Assembly (NCBI GenBank): GCA_041917055.1
Contig: JAYRYJ010000008.1
Location: forward strand, 102,341-166,340
Length of the DNA stretch: 64,000 bases
Direction: 5' to 3'
Source: Pseudaquidulcibacter sp041917055
GTDB taxonomy: Bacteria; Pseudomonadota; Alphaproteobacteria; Caulobacterales; Aquidulcibacteraceae
Position 1 is the first letter of the stretch. Each line of letters opens with the position of its first letter. A model generated the notes under the pieces. The model saw only the letters and a list, made by a program, of their open reading frames with translations. It was not told the DNA's origin and searched no databases. Made by a program: the position numbers and the translations under genes. This document shows, one piece after another, positions 24,477 to 33,389 of the stretch.

Positions 24477-24503
24477 AATTCAAAAATAAGAAGGGAAAAT
24501 AAA

Positions 24504-24872
24504 ATGAGCGCACTAACACGTGTTGTATTGCAATTGGGACGAAATAATGAAGCGGGCTATCCCGATGGCGACCGCACACAAGGATATATTATCAATGCCC
24601 CAATCGGTGCGAACGGCAAACTTGATGCCGAACTTTGGAAAAAATACAAAAAAGACTGCAAAGTAGTGCGTTACGGTAAAGAAGAAGACCAAGCCGACGG
24701 GCATCTGTCACACAAAGGCGAAAAATGGTATTTCGAATATGACGAACGCGACGAAGGCCCAGACGAAAACCTTTATCATTTAGGCGATCACCGCCTTTGG
24801 GTCGGCGATTATGTCACCATCCATGGCAAAGACGGTAAGTCTTTGATTTATGTGGTATCGGAAACCAATTAG
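24504..24872 (+). CDS. Conserved small soluble protein of unknown function, 122 aa
   Basis: The ATG follows AAGGGAAAAT, 27 bases after the universal stress gene, so the two are likely cotranscribed. The sequence is polar and acidic, with 'GDRTQGYIINAPIGANGKLD' near residue 20, and ends in a beta-rich stretch, 'WVGDYVTIHGKDGKSLIYVVSE'. I recall similar uncharacterised alphaproteobacterial proteins, but no domain name. Association with a Usp protein suggests a stress setting (inference). Confidence 0.7.
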   Translation: MSALTRVVLQLGRNNEAGYPDGDRTQGYIINAPIGANGKLDAELWKKYKKDCKVVRYGKEEDQADGHLSHKGEKWYFEYDERDEGPDENLYHLGDHRLWVGDYVTIHGKDGKSLIYVVSETN

Positions 24873-24886
24873 GCCTGACCCTAATT

Positions 24887-26905
24887 CTATTTACCCAAAA
24901 GGGTTTTTTCCAAAGTTGCCTTGTCGAGTATTTGCGGCAAGATAATCGGCTTGGAATTATTCGGACCGTAATAGACATAAAGCGGAACTCCGGATCGTCC
25001 GAATTGTTTCAAATAGGAAGTTATTTTGTCGTCACGGCGCGTCCAATCGCCTATGAGATAAACCGTGCCTGATTTTTTCAATGCAATTTGAATGGCATCA
25101 CTCTTAAGCACAAGCTTTTCGTTAACTTTACAAGTAATGCACCAATCAGCCGTAAGGTCCACTAATATCGGTTTGTTTTGCGATTGAAGCGTGGATATTT
25201 CTTCGGTTGAAAAGCTTTGAATTGCTTTTGAACTAATAACACCTAAGTCAGGATTTAAGGCCGCAAAACCGCCTAAAGGTAAAGCAGACAGGGCAATTAT
25301 GCCGCGTGCTAAATTAGGCATTTTATGAACAATAAGGGCAATCGAAACCAGTATTAGTGCGACAATTAGAATTATTAGAGGCCAAAGCGCGGTTTGGTTG
25401 GCAAAAATCCAAAGCATCCAAGCTGTAGCGGCAAACATTGGCAGCGAAAGCCCTTTGCGCAATTTATCCATCCATGGCCCAGGGCGCGGCATTTTTTCAG
25501 CAATTGCGGGAACACTGGTTGCCAAAAGACCAAGGACAACAAAGGGCAGGGCAAAACCTATTCCCAATGCCAAGAATATTGCACCGGCGCCAAATCCGCC
25601 ATTTGTTAAAGCTACGCCGATTGCGGTTGCCATAAAGGGGGCGCTACAAGGTGCGGCAATAACAACTGCCAGGACGCCTGTCATAAAGGCTGACATTCTT
25701 GGGCTTCCGGATAATTTGGATAAAGTATTACCCGCAATTGATTGAATATTGCTTCCGGTTTCGAATAATCCAGCCATATTGAGTGATACAAGGAGAAGCA
25801 AAAACGCCATTAGGCCGGTCACCCAAGGCAATTGCAATTGAAAACCCCATCCAAGATTTTGGCCGAAAATTCGAGAGACTTCCAAAAATCCTGCTAAAAT
25901 CAAAAAAGTGAAAATAGAACCAACACCATATAATAAGGTTTCTATTCTGCCTTCTTTCGCATTGTGTCCGGCTTTGGAGAGACTAATTATTTTCATAGCG
26001 AGAATCGGAAAGACACAAGGCATTAAATTCAAAATCATGCCGCCGATGAAAGCCATGAAAATTGCAATATTTAGACTTACATCTTGCGAAGATTCACCCT
26101 TAGTATTGGTCGCATTTATAGAATAGGTTTCATTATTGGCAAATTGCAAAACTAGTGGCACAGATTTTATCGCATCGGGGCTAATATTTTCGAATTCGAA
26201 AACATAGCTGTCGTTTTTGCGCGTTTTCGGGTAATCTGCTTTCGCTATAAATGCGCTTTGATCGGCAAAAAATACGTCTTTAAGTTCCGAATTTTTAAAT
26301 GTTTCGCGCGCTTTCGAATGGGGAAACGAGACGATAATTTTAGTTTTTCCGTTTTCAGACACAATTTCTGTTTTGGTCTTCAATTCAGATGGGATTTGCT
26401 TTTTTGTTTGAAGCAATGCGTCAGTCTTGTCGTTCGCACCGATTTTTAAATTAATCTGGGCATCAACGGATTGCGGCAAACAAATGTCTTTGCAAACCAA
26501 TATTTCGCCATGAACTTTTATTGCTGCGCTTTGACCATCTTTAATTCCAGAATTATTGGTCAGGGGAACCAAAATCGTAGAATCGCTTTCATAACCATAA
26601 GTGACAAGACCCTGATAAATAAGCTTTTGCGGGGCGGGCCATTGAAAAGCGCCTGTCGAAAAACCTTGTGGCATTTCAAACTTAAATTCCGGCGCAAGTC
26701 CTGTTTCCCCTGGGTTCACCCAATAAGTGTGCCAACCGGGTGCGGGTTTCATTTTTATGCCTAATAATTCGCTCGAACCGTTTGAAATAGACGAGTATTG
26801 CGGAATTAATTCAATCGAAACCTTGTCATTCGGCTCTTGTGCATAGGCTGCGCTGCCAAAGAGGAAAGTGAGCATAATTACGATAAATTTCGTGATTTTT
26901 TTCAT
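24887..26905 (-). CDS. DsbD/ScsB-type membrane thiol:disulfide reductase
   Basis: 672 residues: signal peptide (to 'YAQ' near 23), periplasmic DsbD-alpha-like domain with a redox pair 'CKDIC' at about 138-142, a membrane domain of about eight helices with the paired cysteines in 'LMPCVFPILAMK' and 'IAAPCSAPF', and a C-terminal thioredoxin domain with 'DWCITCKVNE'. These proteins carry electrons from cytoplasmic thioredoxin to the periplasm; the ScsB branch supplies metal- or stress-linked substrates. The ATG overlaps the ApbE stop (ATGA), so it belongs to the flavinylation operon. It is the last gene of that operon. Confidence 0.9.
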   Translation of the reverse strand: MKKITKFIVIMLTFLFGSAAYAQEPNDKVSIELIPQYSSISNGSSELLGIKMKPAPGWHTYWVNPGETGLAPEFKFEMPQGFSTGAFQWPAPQKLIYQGLVTYGYESDSTILVPLTNNSGIKDGQSAAIKVHGEILVCKDICLPQSVDAQINLKIGANDKTDALLQTKKQIPSELKTKTEIVSENGKTKIIVSFPHSKARETFKNSELKDVFFADQSAFIAKADYPKTRKNDSYVFEFENISPDAIKSVPLVLQFANNETYSINATNTKGESSQDVSLNIAIFMAFIGGMILNLMPCVFPILAMKIISLSKAGHNAKEGRIETLLYGVGSIFTFLILAGFLEVSRIFGQNLGWGFQLQLPWVTGLMAFLLLLVSLNMAGLFETGSNIQSIAGNTLSKLSGSPRMSAFMTGVLAVVIAAPCSAPFMATAIGVALTNGGFGAGAIFLALGIGFALPFVVLGLLATSVPAIAEKMPRPGPWMDKLRKGLSLPMFAATAWMLWIFANQTALWPLIILIVALILVSIALIVHKMPNLARGIIALSALPLGGFAALNPDLGVISSKAIQSFSTEEISTLQSQNKPILVDLTADWCITCKVNEKLVLKSDAIQIALKKSGTVYLIGDWTRRDDKITSYLKQFGRSGVPLYVYYGPNNSKPIILPQILDKATLEKTLLGK

Positions 26906-27786
26906 CTGATTACCCATGATTTAATGTTTTCATCTCGAAGGAAGGCTTCGCATTCTTCCCCCATAAGCATCGCCAAAGTTGATAGAATTCCTGCCTGCAA
27001 ACAATTTGTTGCAGCAATCGTAACACTACGAGGCGGGTTCTTAACGGGCCAACCGGTTTTCGGATTTAAGATATGGCTGTATCTTATTCCATCTTTCAAA
27101 AGATAACGGGTTGCGTCACCGCTGGTTGTTATTGCGCCGGAAAAAATCTCAATAATTCCGTCGCTTTTGCTCTCGATATCAGGTGTTTGAATAGCAACAC
27201 CCCAGCCGCGATTATTATTCCTTCGACCGGACACCCTTAAATCCCCGCCGAAATTTACCAAATATGGCTCTTTGATAATTTCTGCTATTTTTTCAAAAAC
27301 TGCATCAACAGCATATTCTTTTCCAATGCCGCCAAAGTCAATTTCAAAGCCATTTGGCATAATCAAAACACTGTTCTCAATTTTTAATTTGTCAAATCCA
27401 ATAAAAGGCAGAAGTGTGTCAATTTCACTTTGCGAAGGAATATTCGCTGAACCGTCAAATCGCCAAACCCTTCGCAAAATTCCGGAAGTGACGTCAAAAA
27501 GCCCGTCACTAATTTCAAAGCAATGGCGCGCCAAATCGAATAATTGAGCGGTTTCCGCATCTAATGGGAACGGCTCTTCTGAATTATTGATATGCGAAAT
27601 CACTGATTGGGAATTATATCTCGAAAATTTCGTTTCAATGCGTTTGACCTCGTCATAGGCTTGATTAAATGCCTCAATCGCACGCACTTCGTTTTCGGTC
27701 TCAATTATTATTTCGCAGGGGCAGGCCATTGAAACAAATTGAAACCGAAAACCGAAATCACATTTTTCCTTTCTGAAATTTCGCAT
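26902..27786 (-). CDS. apbE: FAD:protein FMN transferase (ApbE)
   Basis: 294 residues. ApbE cleaves FAD and attaches FMN to a Thr/Ser of exported target proteins. Conserved regions are 'MACPCEIIIET' at the start, 'ISDGLFDVTSGIL' near residue 95, 'DFGGIGKEYAVDAV', 'VNFGGDLRVSGRR' near residue 195, 'AITTSGDATRY' and 'YSHILNPKTGWPV' with metal and FAD ligands. No signal peptide is evident, so it may act in the cytoplasm or be anchored otherwise. It lies between the DUF3570 and ScsB-like genes; no FMN-binding-domain target is encoded in the operon. Confidence 0.92.
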   Translation of the reverse strand: MRNFRKEKCDFGFRFQFVSMACPCEIIIETENEVRAIEAFNQAYDEVKRIETKFSRYNSQSVISHINNSEEPFPLDAETAQLFDLARHCFEISDGLFDVTSGILRRVWRFDGSANIPSQSEIDTLLPFIGFDKLKIENSVLIMPNGFEIDFGGIGKEYAVDAVFEKIAEIIKEPYLVNFGGDLRVSGRRNNNRGWGVAIQTPDIESKSDGIIEIFSGAITTSGDATRYLLKDGIRYSHILNPKTGWPVKNPPRSVTIAATNCLQAGILSTLAMLMGEECEAFLRDENIKSWVIR

Positions 27787-27806
27787 TCTAAGGCGTTTTC
27801 AGACGG

Positions 27807-29267
27807 CTATTTGAATTTATAAGTGAAGCCGACAATTAAGCTTCCAGCATTTACGCCGCTAAACATGTTTTCATTTGAAAGCACCGGCAAAATTCCTGTC
27901 GGGTGTTCGTCGCCCTTTTGTTTATATGCTTCAGCCCGCAAATAAACTTCGGTATCTTCCATCAATTTGAAACCAAGTGTCGCGCCCAGAGTTGTTGCAT
28001 TGAATTCACCAAGCCGCGAATCCGAAGACGCAAATTTTGGAAGGGGATTGGTCGAAAGCAAATAATAATTAAAGAAATTTGCCTTAGTTTGTGAGTAATA
28101 ACGCAAATGCGGCTCGATATAGAAACTAGTGCTAAGTGGAATATATTCCGACAGTTCCGCCGTCAGTGACTTAATTCCCCAATCGTCTTGATAAACCCTG
28201 GCCGAAACGTCGGTTACATTTGAACCAATTGCGATTTTGGAACCGGCAAAAATGCTTTGTCGAATTCGGGTTTCGGGCCGTGATTCATAAAGATAAGCCA
28301 AAGTATTATTAGCAGGGTTTATTCGAGTAATAATACGATATGGATCATTTTGATAACCGTCGGTTTTTCCGTAAGAATAATTCAGTTGGAACAACCAATT
28401 TCTAGTCATAACTTGTGTCAAGCCAAGATTAAAACCTGCAACCGTCTTAGTTCTTTCGCCGCCGCCTTTGACACCTGTCATTTGTGACAATGGCACAGGT
28501 GTTCCAAAGAACGGATTTGAATTATCAGCTTCATAATTAATCGCCGCACTGAGTGTGGTATTCTTTTGATTAAAGTCATGGCTAATGCCTGCGCTGAATG
28601 TTGTCGCAGCATAATCTTGTTCCTTTGAATACCCACCAGAGAGGCTCAGTTTATTACTTGAGCTAAGTGGCAAAGTTAAAGCGAGATTTCCCGCGTATCT
28701 TTCGTCTTCAAATGCATCAAGCGGCAGGGTATGCGGATTGACCGTAAATTGCCTGATTGCAGTTGGTGTGCCGCCAATAATGATAGTAGTCGTGCTTCCA
28801 GATGCCTGGGTAGTGGTAACTTGTGTTGGTTTAGCAACATCGCCTTCGTCATGATCATCGTCATCAACGTGTCCAGGTGCCGAATTACTTGGTGTATTGA
28901 AGGTCTGAGTGGCAAACCAAGGTGTCGCACCATTCGGTGTTGCGCCCGTAAGCGTGTCTGCTATTAGTTCGAGGCTGATTACTTTCCCGTCATCCATAGT
29001 CCAGGTTGCGGATGCGACTGGCTCAATGGCTTTGACCCTTCCACCTGCTTCTTTGTAAAACAATACAGACGAATCTATTTTTAAAGATCCCAATTCATCA
29101 ACCGGTTCGTCGCCATAAAGCAATGGTTCAGAATCAGTGGTTGTGGACGGGATATTAGGCCCATAATCTGGCGGGGTAGCATTTTGCGCGTGCGCGATAT
29201 TTGAAATTAATGCCGCGCTCATTAATCCGACTGCAGTAGCAATTTTTCCTTTAGCTTTTAGTTGCAT
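27807..29267 (-). CDS. DUF3570 outer-membrane beta-barrel-like protein
   Basis: About 486 residues with a signal peptide ('MQLKAKGKIATAVGLMSAALISNIAHA'-type N-terminus, cleavage near residue 27). The rest is rich in alternating beta strands with aromatic belts and ends in 'VGFTYKFK', a C-terminal pattern typical of outer-membrane barrels. An Asp/His-rich segment, 'GHVDDDDHDEGD', about residues 130-141, could bind metal. DUF3570 proteins are encoded beside DUF4266 lipoproteins and ApbE in several bacteria; function unknown to me. The start overlaps the DUF4266 gene by 10 bases. Confidence 0.85.
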   Translation of the reverse strand: MQLKAKGKIATAVGLMSAALISNIAHAQNATPPDYGPNIPSTTTDSEPLLYGDEPVDELGSLKIDSSVLFYKEAGGRVKAIEPVASATWTMDDGKVISLELIADTLTGATPNGATPWFATQTFNTPSNSAPGHVDDDDHDEGDVAKPTQVTTTQASGSTTTIIIGGTPTAIRQFTVNPHTLPLDAFEDERYAGNLALTLPLSSSNKLSLSGGYSKEQDYAATTFSAGISHDFNQKNTTLSAAINYEADNSNPFFGTPVPLSQMTGVKGGGERTKTVAGFNLGLTQVMTRNWLFQLNYSYGKTDGYQNDPYRIITRINPANNTLAYLYESRPETRIRQSIFAGSKIAIGSNVTDVSARVYQDDWGIKSLTAELSEYIPLSTSFYIEPHLRYYSQTKANFFNYYLLSTNPLPKFASSDSRLGEFNATTLGATLGFKLMEDTEVYLRAEAYKQKGDEHPTGILPVLSNENMFSGVNAGSLIVGFTYKFK

Positions 29268-29512
29268 CCGCATCCTCCCCCAGTTGCAGAGCGCCCACCG
29301 GACGATCCTTCTTTGGAAAAATAAATATGAGTATCAGCCGCCGACACTAATGGTCGTGTGTCCAATTGCATTGATCTTTTTGCAAGAACATCGCGCTCCC
29401 AAGGCTGCACGCCTAACTGCACACTTGGCAAAGATTTGGCGCAACCACTTAGGCAAAGCACCAAAGTGGAAGCAGCCGACATTAATGCCGGCTTTAAGAA
29501 TTTATTTTTCAT
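29258..29512 (-). CDS. DUF4266 lipoprotein with Gly/Cys-rich tail
   Basis: 84 residues. The signal peptide ends in the lipobox 'LSGC' near residue 24. The mature part has 'VQPWERDVLAKRSMQLD' and 'DTHIYFSKEGSSGGR', the family core, and terminates in 'GGGCGCN'. The family name DUF4266 is recognised from these motifs. The exposed C-terminal cysteines in a periplasmic lipoprotein, encoded with a TlpA thioredoxin and a ScsB reductase, suggest a redox-active or metal- or cofactor-carrying tail (inference). It overlaps the TlpA gene by 11 bases. Confidence 0.85.
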   Translation of the reverse strand: MKNKFLKPALMSAASTLVLCLSGCAKSLPSVQLGVQPWERDVLAKRSMQLDTRPLVSAADTHIYFSKEGSSGGRSATGGGCGCN

Positions 29513-29942
29513 TGATTAGGCCCGCGATCTGCTTTTCATAGGTTGCGATTTCATTTTGAAAGAAACCGGTATGGTTATAGCGAATTTTACCGTCTCTACC
29601 GACGACAAAGGAGCTTGGCATGCCGGAGACCTTGTAGGCTTTTGCACTTTCACCATTGGGATCATAAACAACCGGAAGCGTGTTATTGACCGATTTAATA
29701 AAACCAGCCGCTGCCTGTTGAGTGCGATCAAGATTTACAGTGATAACAACGAAATCCTTGGTAGAATAAGTATGTTGCATTTTCATCATCCAAGGGAATG
29801 ATTGACGGCAAGGGCCGCACCAAGATGCCCAAAAATCAACATAAACTACTTTGCCCTTATATTGGCTCAAATCCAATGGAGCGGCATTGGCAGAAGAAGC
29901 TGGCAAACTTAAAGGCAAGGCAATAGCAATCGCTATTTTCAT
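29502..29942 (-). CDS. TlpA-like periplasmic thioredoxin
   Basis: 146 residues from the ATG at 29942; signal peptide about residues 1-20 ('ASSANA'). Thioredoxin fold with active site 'WCGPC' at residues 41-45 and the cis-proline region 'VSGMPSSFVVGRDG'. The first gene of the five-gene operon. It could keep DUF4266 or other envelope cysteines reduced, receiving electrons from the ScsB-like protein. A longer frame upstream (to 30059) has no matching family sequence and is not used. Confidence 0.88.
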   Translation of the reverse strand: MKIAIAIALPLSLPASSANAAPLDLSQYKGKVVYVDFWASWCGPCRQSFPWMMKMQHTYSTKDFVVITVNLDRTQQAAAGFIKSVNNTLPVVYDPNGESAKAYKVSGMPSSFVVGRDGKIRYNHTGFFQNEIATYEKQIAGLINEK

Positions 29943-30365
29943 AAGCCTTTCGAAACTTTTTCGGAAATAAGGTTTAGATATTGTCAATGCTACTCTCCCA
30001 AATATGACGACGGCATGGGTGACCGCGTCTGCTAAATTATTCGCCCCAAATTTCCACATCCCAAGTGTGGTTAAAATGGTTTCGAAGCATTAACAAGCAA
30101 TAATTACCATTGTTCTATTAAATATCATTAATAAATTATGCTAAGTTTGGCATTAAAATTTAGCAATCTTGCATTGATAATGCGCATGATTATCAATAAT
30201 TAGAAAAAAATTGCGTCAAAATGGAATTTTAGCGGTCAATAAATTGCTAATATACGCCAAATCTGGAAACGGTTCCACACAAGTGCGAAAATTAAATTGT
30301 TGAAATGTCTCACTCTTAAAACAATGGTTGGCTTAAAATATTTTCATAGAACAGGTTATCGGCGA
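29943..30365. promoter_or_regulatory. Intergenic control region of the TlpA-ScsB operon
   Basis: About 420 bases of AT-rich DNA without a gene, between the GT-C-like gene (ending at 30366) and the TlpA gene. It contains the Fur-like palindrome at 30173-30197 and several weak -35/-10 pairs on the minus strand. No promoter can be assigned with confidence. Confidence 0.5.
30173..30197. promoter_or_regulatory. Fur-family box upstream of the TlpA/DUF4266/DUF3570/ApbE/ScsB operon
   Basis: A perfect 9-bp inverted repeat, ATTGATAAT-7 bp-ATTATCAAT. Its 19-bp core GATAATGCGCATGATTATC matches 15 of 19 positions of the classic Fur consensus GATAATGATAATCATTATC. It lies about 230 bp upstream of the TlpA ATG. 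A Fur or Mur protein is the obvious binder. Confidence 0.7.
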
Positions 30366-32138
30366 CTATTTTGCCTGCTCTACAACTCTGAAGACTCTGA
30401 TTCCTGAACCATATGGTGCATCTATTTTTTCAAGATAATTTGGAACTCGCCCCTCCAAGACATCGGCCAAAAATCCGTTGGGGCGGTATTTTACCATATT
30501 TTCTAATTCGATATCGCGTATGCAGAATGCGAAATAATTGATGCCGCGCTTTTTGATTTTTGCCAAAGCCTCGTTTGAATTGGTGTTATATATATCAAAC
30601 AAATAATCGCGCCCCCAATCACGGTGGTAGGCAGTGGTCAAAACATCGTGATTGGTGGCAATTAATGTTTGCGCGCCAAGTGAAATATTGGCCGCCACCA
30701 AACCTTTTGGCATTGCCGCCAAATGTGCGAAATCGCCGATTGCTTGGCATCTCTTGTCCGAATTATAGTCGTATTCACCACCGGCAAGCCCGATATTATC
30801 TTGCGCTGCTTTTTTGAAACTTCCTTTGGTTAGAGGCAAAAATATCAATAATGACGCAAGAAATAGATTCATCGCGCCATTTGAAAAGGCCATTGGCAAT
30901 GCGCTTGCAAAAACCAATAGTGCCAAAGCTGTTGCGTGGGAATGGACGCGTGTTTGAAAGAAAAAGGTCATGGCGGTGGCGGCTGATAGCGCGATTAATA
31001 GCAAAGACCAATTATATGAAGTATCAAAATCCCCGCGCTTTTCAGTGGTTTTTAGCGTCAAAAGACGAATGATTGTCGCCAAAATTCCAATTCCCAAGAC
31101 GCCACCAACCGATAATTGATCAAGATATGGACGCTCAATCATCGGCACAACTTCCCCATTTTTGGAAAGCCATAATTCGTAAAGAACCGGGTCTATTTGC
31201 CAATAAAGCGGTTTGCGCAAATCCGGAAATTGCCAAGCAGTGCCCAAAACTGCAATCGCAATCATAAAAAGCGTAGCAAATCGCAAAGGGGTTTTCAGAT
31301 TTTTCGCCATCTTAGCGGTAATAGCCAGCAATATTGCGCCCATTGCGATCGGCGCAAATTGGGCAATGCTCAAAGCGTCATTGGCACCTTTGAAATAGTT
31401 TTCCGGCGCAACATTCACAAAAAATCCAAATGCGATTGCAAAGAATAGAGACACGGAAAAAGAGACTGCGATGACCGAATAGCGATTTGGTTGAAGCGCC
31501 CAAACTATTGCAAGCCACGCCACCAAAATCACTTGGATTGGCAAAATTTCGAAACCAATAGCAAGGCTTAGACCCAAACTTATGCCCGAAATAATGCCAC
31601 CAATTTTATCGGCACGCATGAAACCCGCGACCATACACACCAAGGCAATAATCTGTAAAGCGTGATGATCCACCCGTCCGGCAACAAAATTATATGATGC
31701 AGAAACTGAATAAAGAAACAGGATTGCGGCAAAGAAATAGGAATAATTAGAGCCATTTATACGTTTCGCTGTGCCCGAAACTATTAGCAAAAATATTGCC
31801 GATAAAATCAAAGGTAAAGCGAAAACCGCCATTTTCTCGGCGCTGTCAATTCCTACAAATGGACGCAAAACCAATTGCATTAATGCCAATGGTGCATCAG
31901 AAATCCGTGACCAATGCATTGAGGCCCCATATGGCGGATTTGCGCGGTGCAGAAAAAGGTCGAAAAAACCCTGACCATTCAGCCAATTGCGCACTTCGAG
32001 GATACGCACTGTATCGTCAGAATCGGCAAAATCAAAATTCTGAATCTTGTGCCAGGCAATCGTCGCATCACCCCAAAGTGAATAGGCAATTATGCCAATG
32101 ACAAAAATAGCAATCAGAATTTTCGAAAAATTTCGCAT
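30366..32138 (-). CDS. GT-C fold membrane protein, STT3/glycosyltransferase-like
   Basis: 590 residues with about 12 membrane helices and a soluble C-terminal domain of about 150 residues. The first luminal loop holds 'DFADSDDTVRILEVRNWLNG', written as an acidic Asp-Asp motif, and 'MHWSRISDAPLAL' near residue 75, typical of a group of alphaproteobacterial GT-C-like proteins resembling STT3 and Pmt transferases. They use lipid-linked sugars as donors. The acceptor and the pathway are unknown, and no polysaccharide cluster surrounds it. Whether it is active cannot be judged from the sequence. Confidence 0.62.
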   Translation of the reverse strand: MRNFSKILIAIFVIGIIAYSLWGDATIAWHKIQNFDFADSDDTVRILEVRNWLNGQGFFDLFLHRANPPYGASMHWSRISDAPLALMQLVLRPFVGIDSAEKMAVFALPLILSAIFLLIVSGTAKRINGSNYSYFFAAILFLYSVSASYNFVAGRVDHHALQIIALVCMVAGFMRADKIGGIISGISLGLSLAIGFEILPIQVILVAWLAIVWALQPNRYSVIAVSFSVSLFFAIAFGFFVNVAPENYFKGANDALSIAQFAPIAMGAILLAITAKMAKNLKTPLRFATLFMIAIAVLGTAWQFPDLRKPLYWQIDPVLYELWLSKNGEVVPMIERPYLDQLSVGGVLGIGILATIIRLLTLKTTEKRGDFDTSYNWSLLLIALSAATAMTFFFQTRVHSHATALALLVFASALPMAFSNGAMNLFLASLLIFLPLTKGSFKKAAQDNIGLAGGEYDYNSDKRCQAIGDFAHLAAMPKGLVAANISLGAQTLIATNHDVLTTAYHRDWGRDYLFDIYNTNSNEALAKIKKRGINYFAFCIRDIELENMVKYRPNGFLADVLEGRVPNYLEKIDAPYGSGIRVFRVVEQAK

Positions 32139-32172
32139 TTCATTGCGATAATTTGAGATAATTGAAATATGC

Positions 32173-33360
32173 TTAATCCGCGTTTAAAATCGCATTCGCA
32201 CACGCAAAACCACTGGCCCAGGCCCAATGGAAATTGTAACCGCCAAGCCAGCCAGTCATATCGACGCATTCGCCGATAAAATATAGGCCATTAATATTCT
32301 TGGATTCAAATGACTTTTGGTAAAGTTCATTGGTATCAATTCCGCCCTTGGTCACTTCGGCTTTTTCAAACCCTTCATCCGCCAGATATGGGAAATTGAA
32401 ATTGGATAATCGTCCGGCAATTTCGCGTAATTCCTTGTCTTTGACAGTGTTTATCGGCCTATCATTCGCGAAAACCTCGGCAAAGCGTCTTGGGAAAATC
32501 TCAGCAAGTATATTCACGAATTTTTGATTTGGGTTGGTTTGCTTTTTTTCAATCAGTGCCGCCGCCAAATCCAAATCCGGTGCAAAATTAATATTGAATT
32601 GATCGCAATTTTCCAAATAATTGGAAATTTGCAAAATAGCGGGGCCGGACAAGCCTTTATGGGTGAATAATACTGCCTCACGAAATTTGATTTTGCCTTT
32701 GGAAACAATCGCGTCAATTGAAACCCCGCTAAGGGCGCGTAACCATTCGTATTCATCGCCGGAATAAACCAAGGGCACAAGGCCGGGGCGCGGCTCGATG
32801 ATTTTAATATTGAATTGTTTTGCTATTTCGAAGGCAAAGCCAGTCGCGCCCATTTTGGGAATGCTTTTGCCGCCGGTGGCAATAATTAGGGAAGGGGTTT
32901 TGAAAATGCCTTTATTGGTCTTTATTGTGAAATTTTCATCTTTTTCAATCTCATCAATTTGGCAATCGGTCCTTATTTGCGCGTTTTCTGCCTCTTGCAA
33001 AAGCATATTCAAAATGCGTTTCGCCCCGCCGCTTTCATCGACAAATAATTGGCCCAAAGTTTTTTCATAATAAGGGGTCTTGTATTGTTCAACCAAGTGA
33101 ACGAATTTTTCAGGCGGATATTGCGCCAAAGCTGAACGCGCAAATTGCGGGTTTTTGGAAACAAAATTTTCAATACCAACTTTTTTATTGGTAAAGTTAC
33201 AACGACCGCCACCTGAAATAAGAATTTTTGCGCCAATTTTCGCGGATTTTTCCAATACTAAAACGCTCTTGCCTGCGCTCGACAAAATCCCCGCACAAAA
33301 AAGCCCGGCAGCGCCAGCACCAATAATAATTGCGTCAAAATTCTTTTCGTTTTCAGACAT
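32173..33360 (-). CDS. HI0933/BaiN-family flavoprotein
   Basis: 395 residues. FAD-binding start 'DAIIIGAGAAGLFCAGILSSAGKSVLVLEK' (in two blocks: GAGAAGLF, then E in LVLEK), the family's 'KILISGGGRCNFTN', 'LIIATGGKSIPKMGATG', 'FTHKGLSGPAILQIS' and the C-terminal 'VTKGGIDTNELYQKSFESK', 'GLYFIGECVDMTGWLGGYNFHWAWASG' region. The family contains flavoproteins annotated as NAD(P)/FAD-dependent oxidoreductases; the substrate is unknown for most members. It follows the GT-C-like gene closely upstream in the same strand. Confidence 0.9.
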   Translation of the reverse strand: MSENEKNFDAIIIGAGAAGLFCAGILSSAGKSVLVLEKSAKIGAKILISGGGRCNFTNKKVGIENFVSKNPQFARSALAQYPPEKFVHLVEQYKTPYYEKTLGQLFVDESGGAKRILNMLLQEAENAQIRTDCQIDEIEKDENFTIKTNKGIFKTPSLIIATGGKSIPKMGATGFAFEIAKQFNIKIIEPRPGLVPLVYSGDEYEWLRALSGVSIDAIVSKGKIKFREAVLFTHKGLSGPAILQISNYLENCDQFNINFAPDLDLAAALIEKKQTNPNQKFVNILAEIFPRRFAEVFANDRPINTVKDKELREIAGRLSNFNFPYLADEGFEKAEVTKGGIDTNELYQKSFESKNINGLYFIGECVDMTGWLGGYNFHWAWASGFACANAILNAD

Positions 33361-33389
33361 TCTTAATGCAAAAACCCTATTTTGACCAA

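Noticed and set aside
24880..24905. ACCC-AAAA-GGGT followed by T6 as an intrinsic terminator
   Set aside because: The stem is only four pairs and lies in the coding end of the ScsB-like gene; not strong enough to call.
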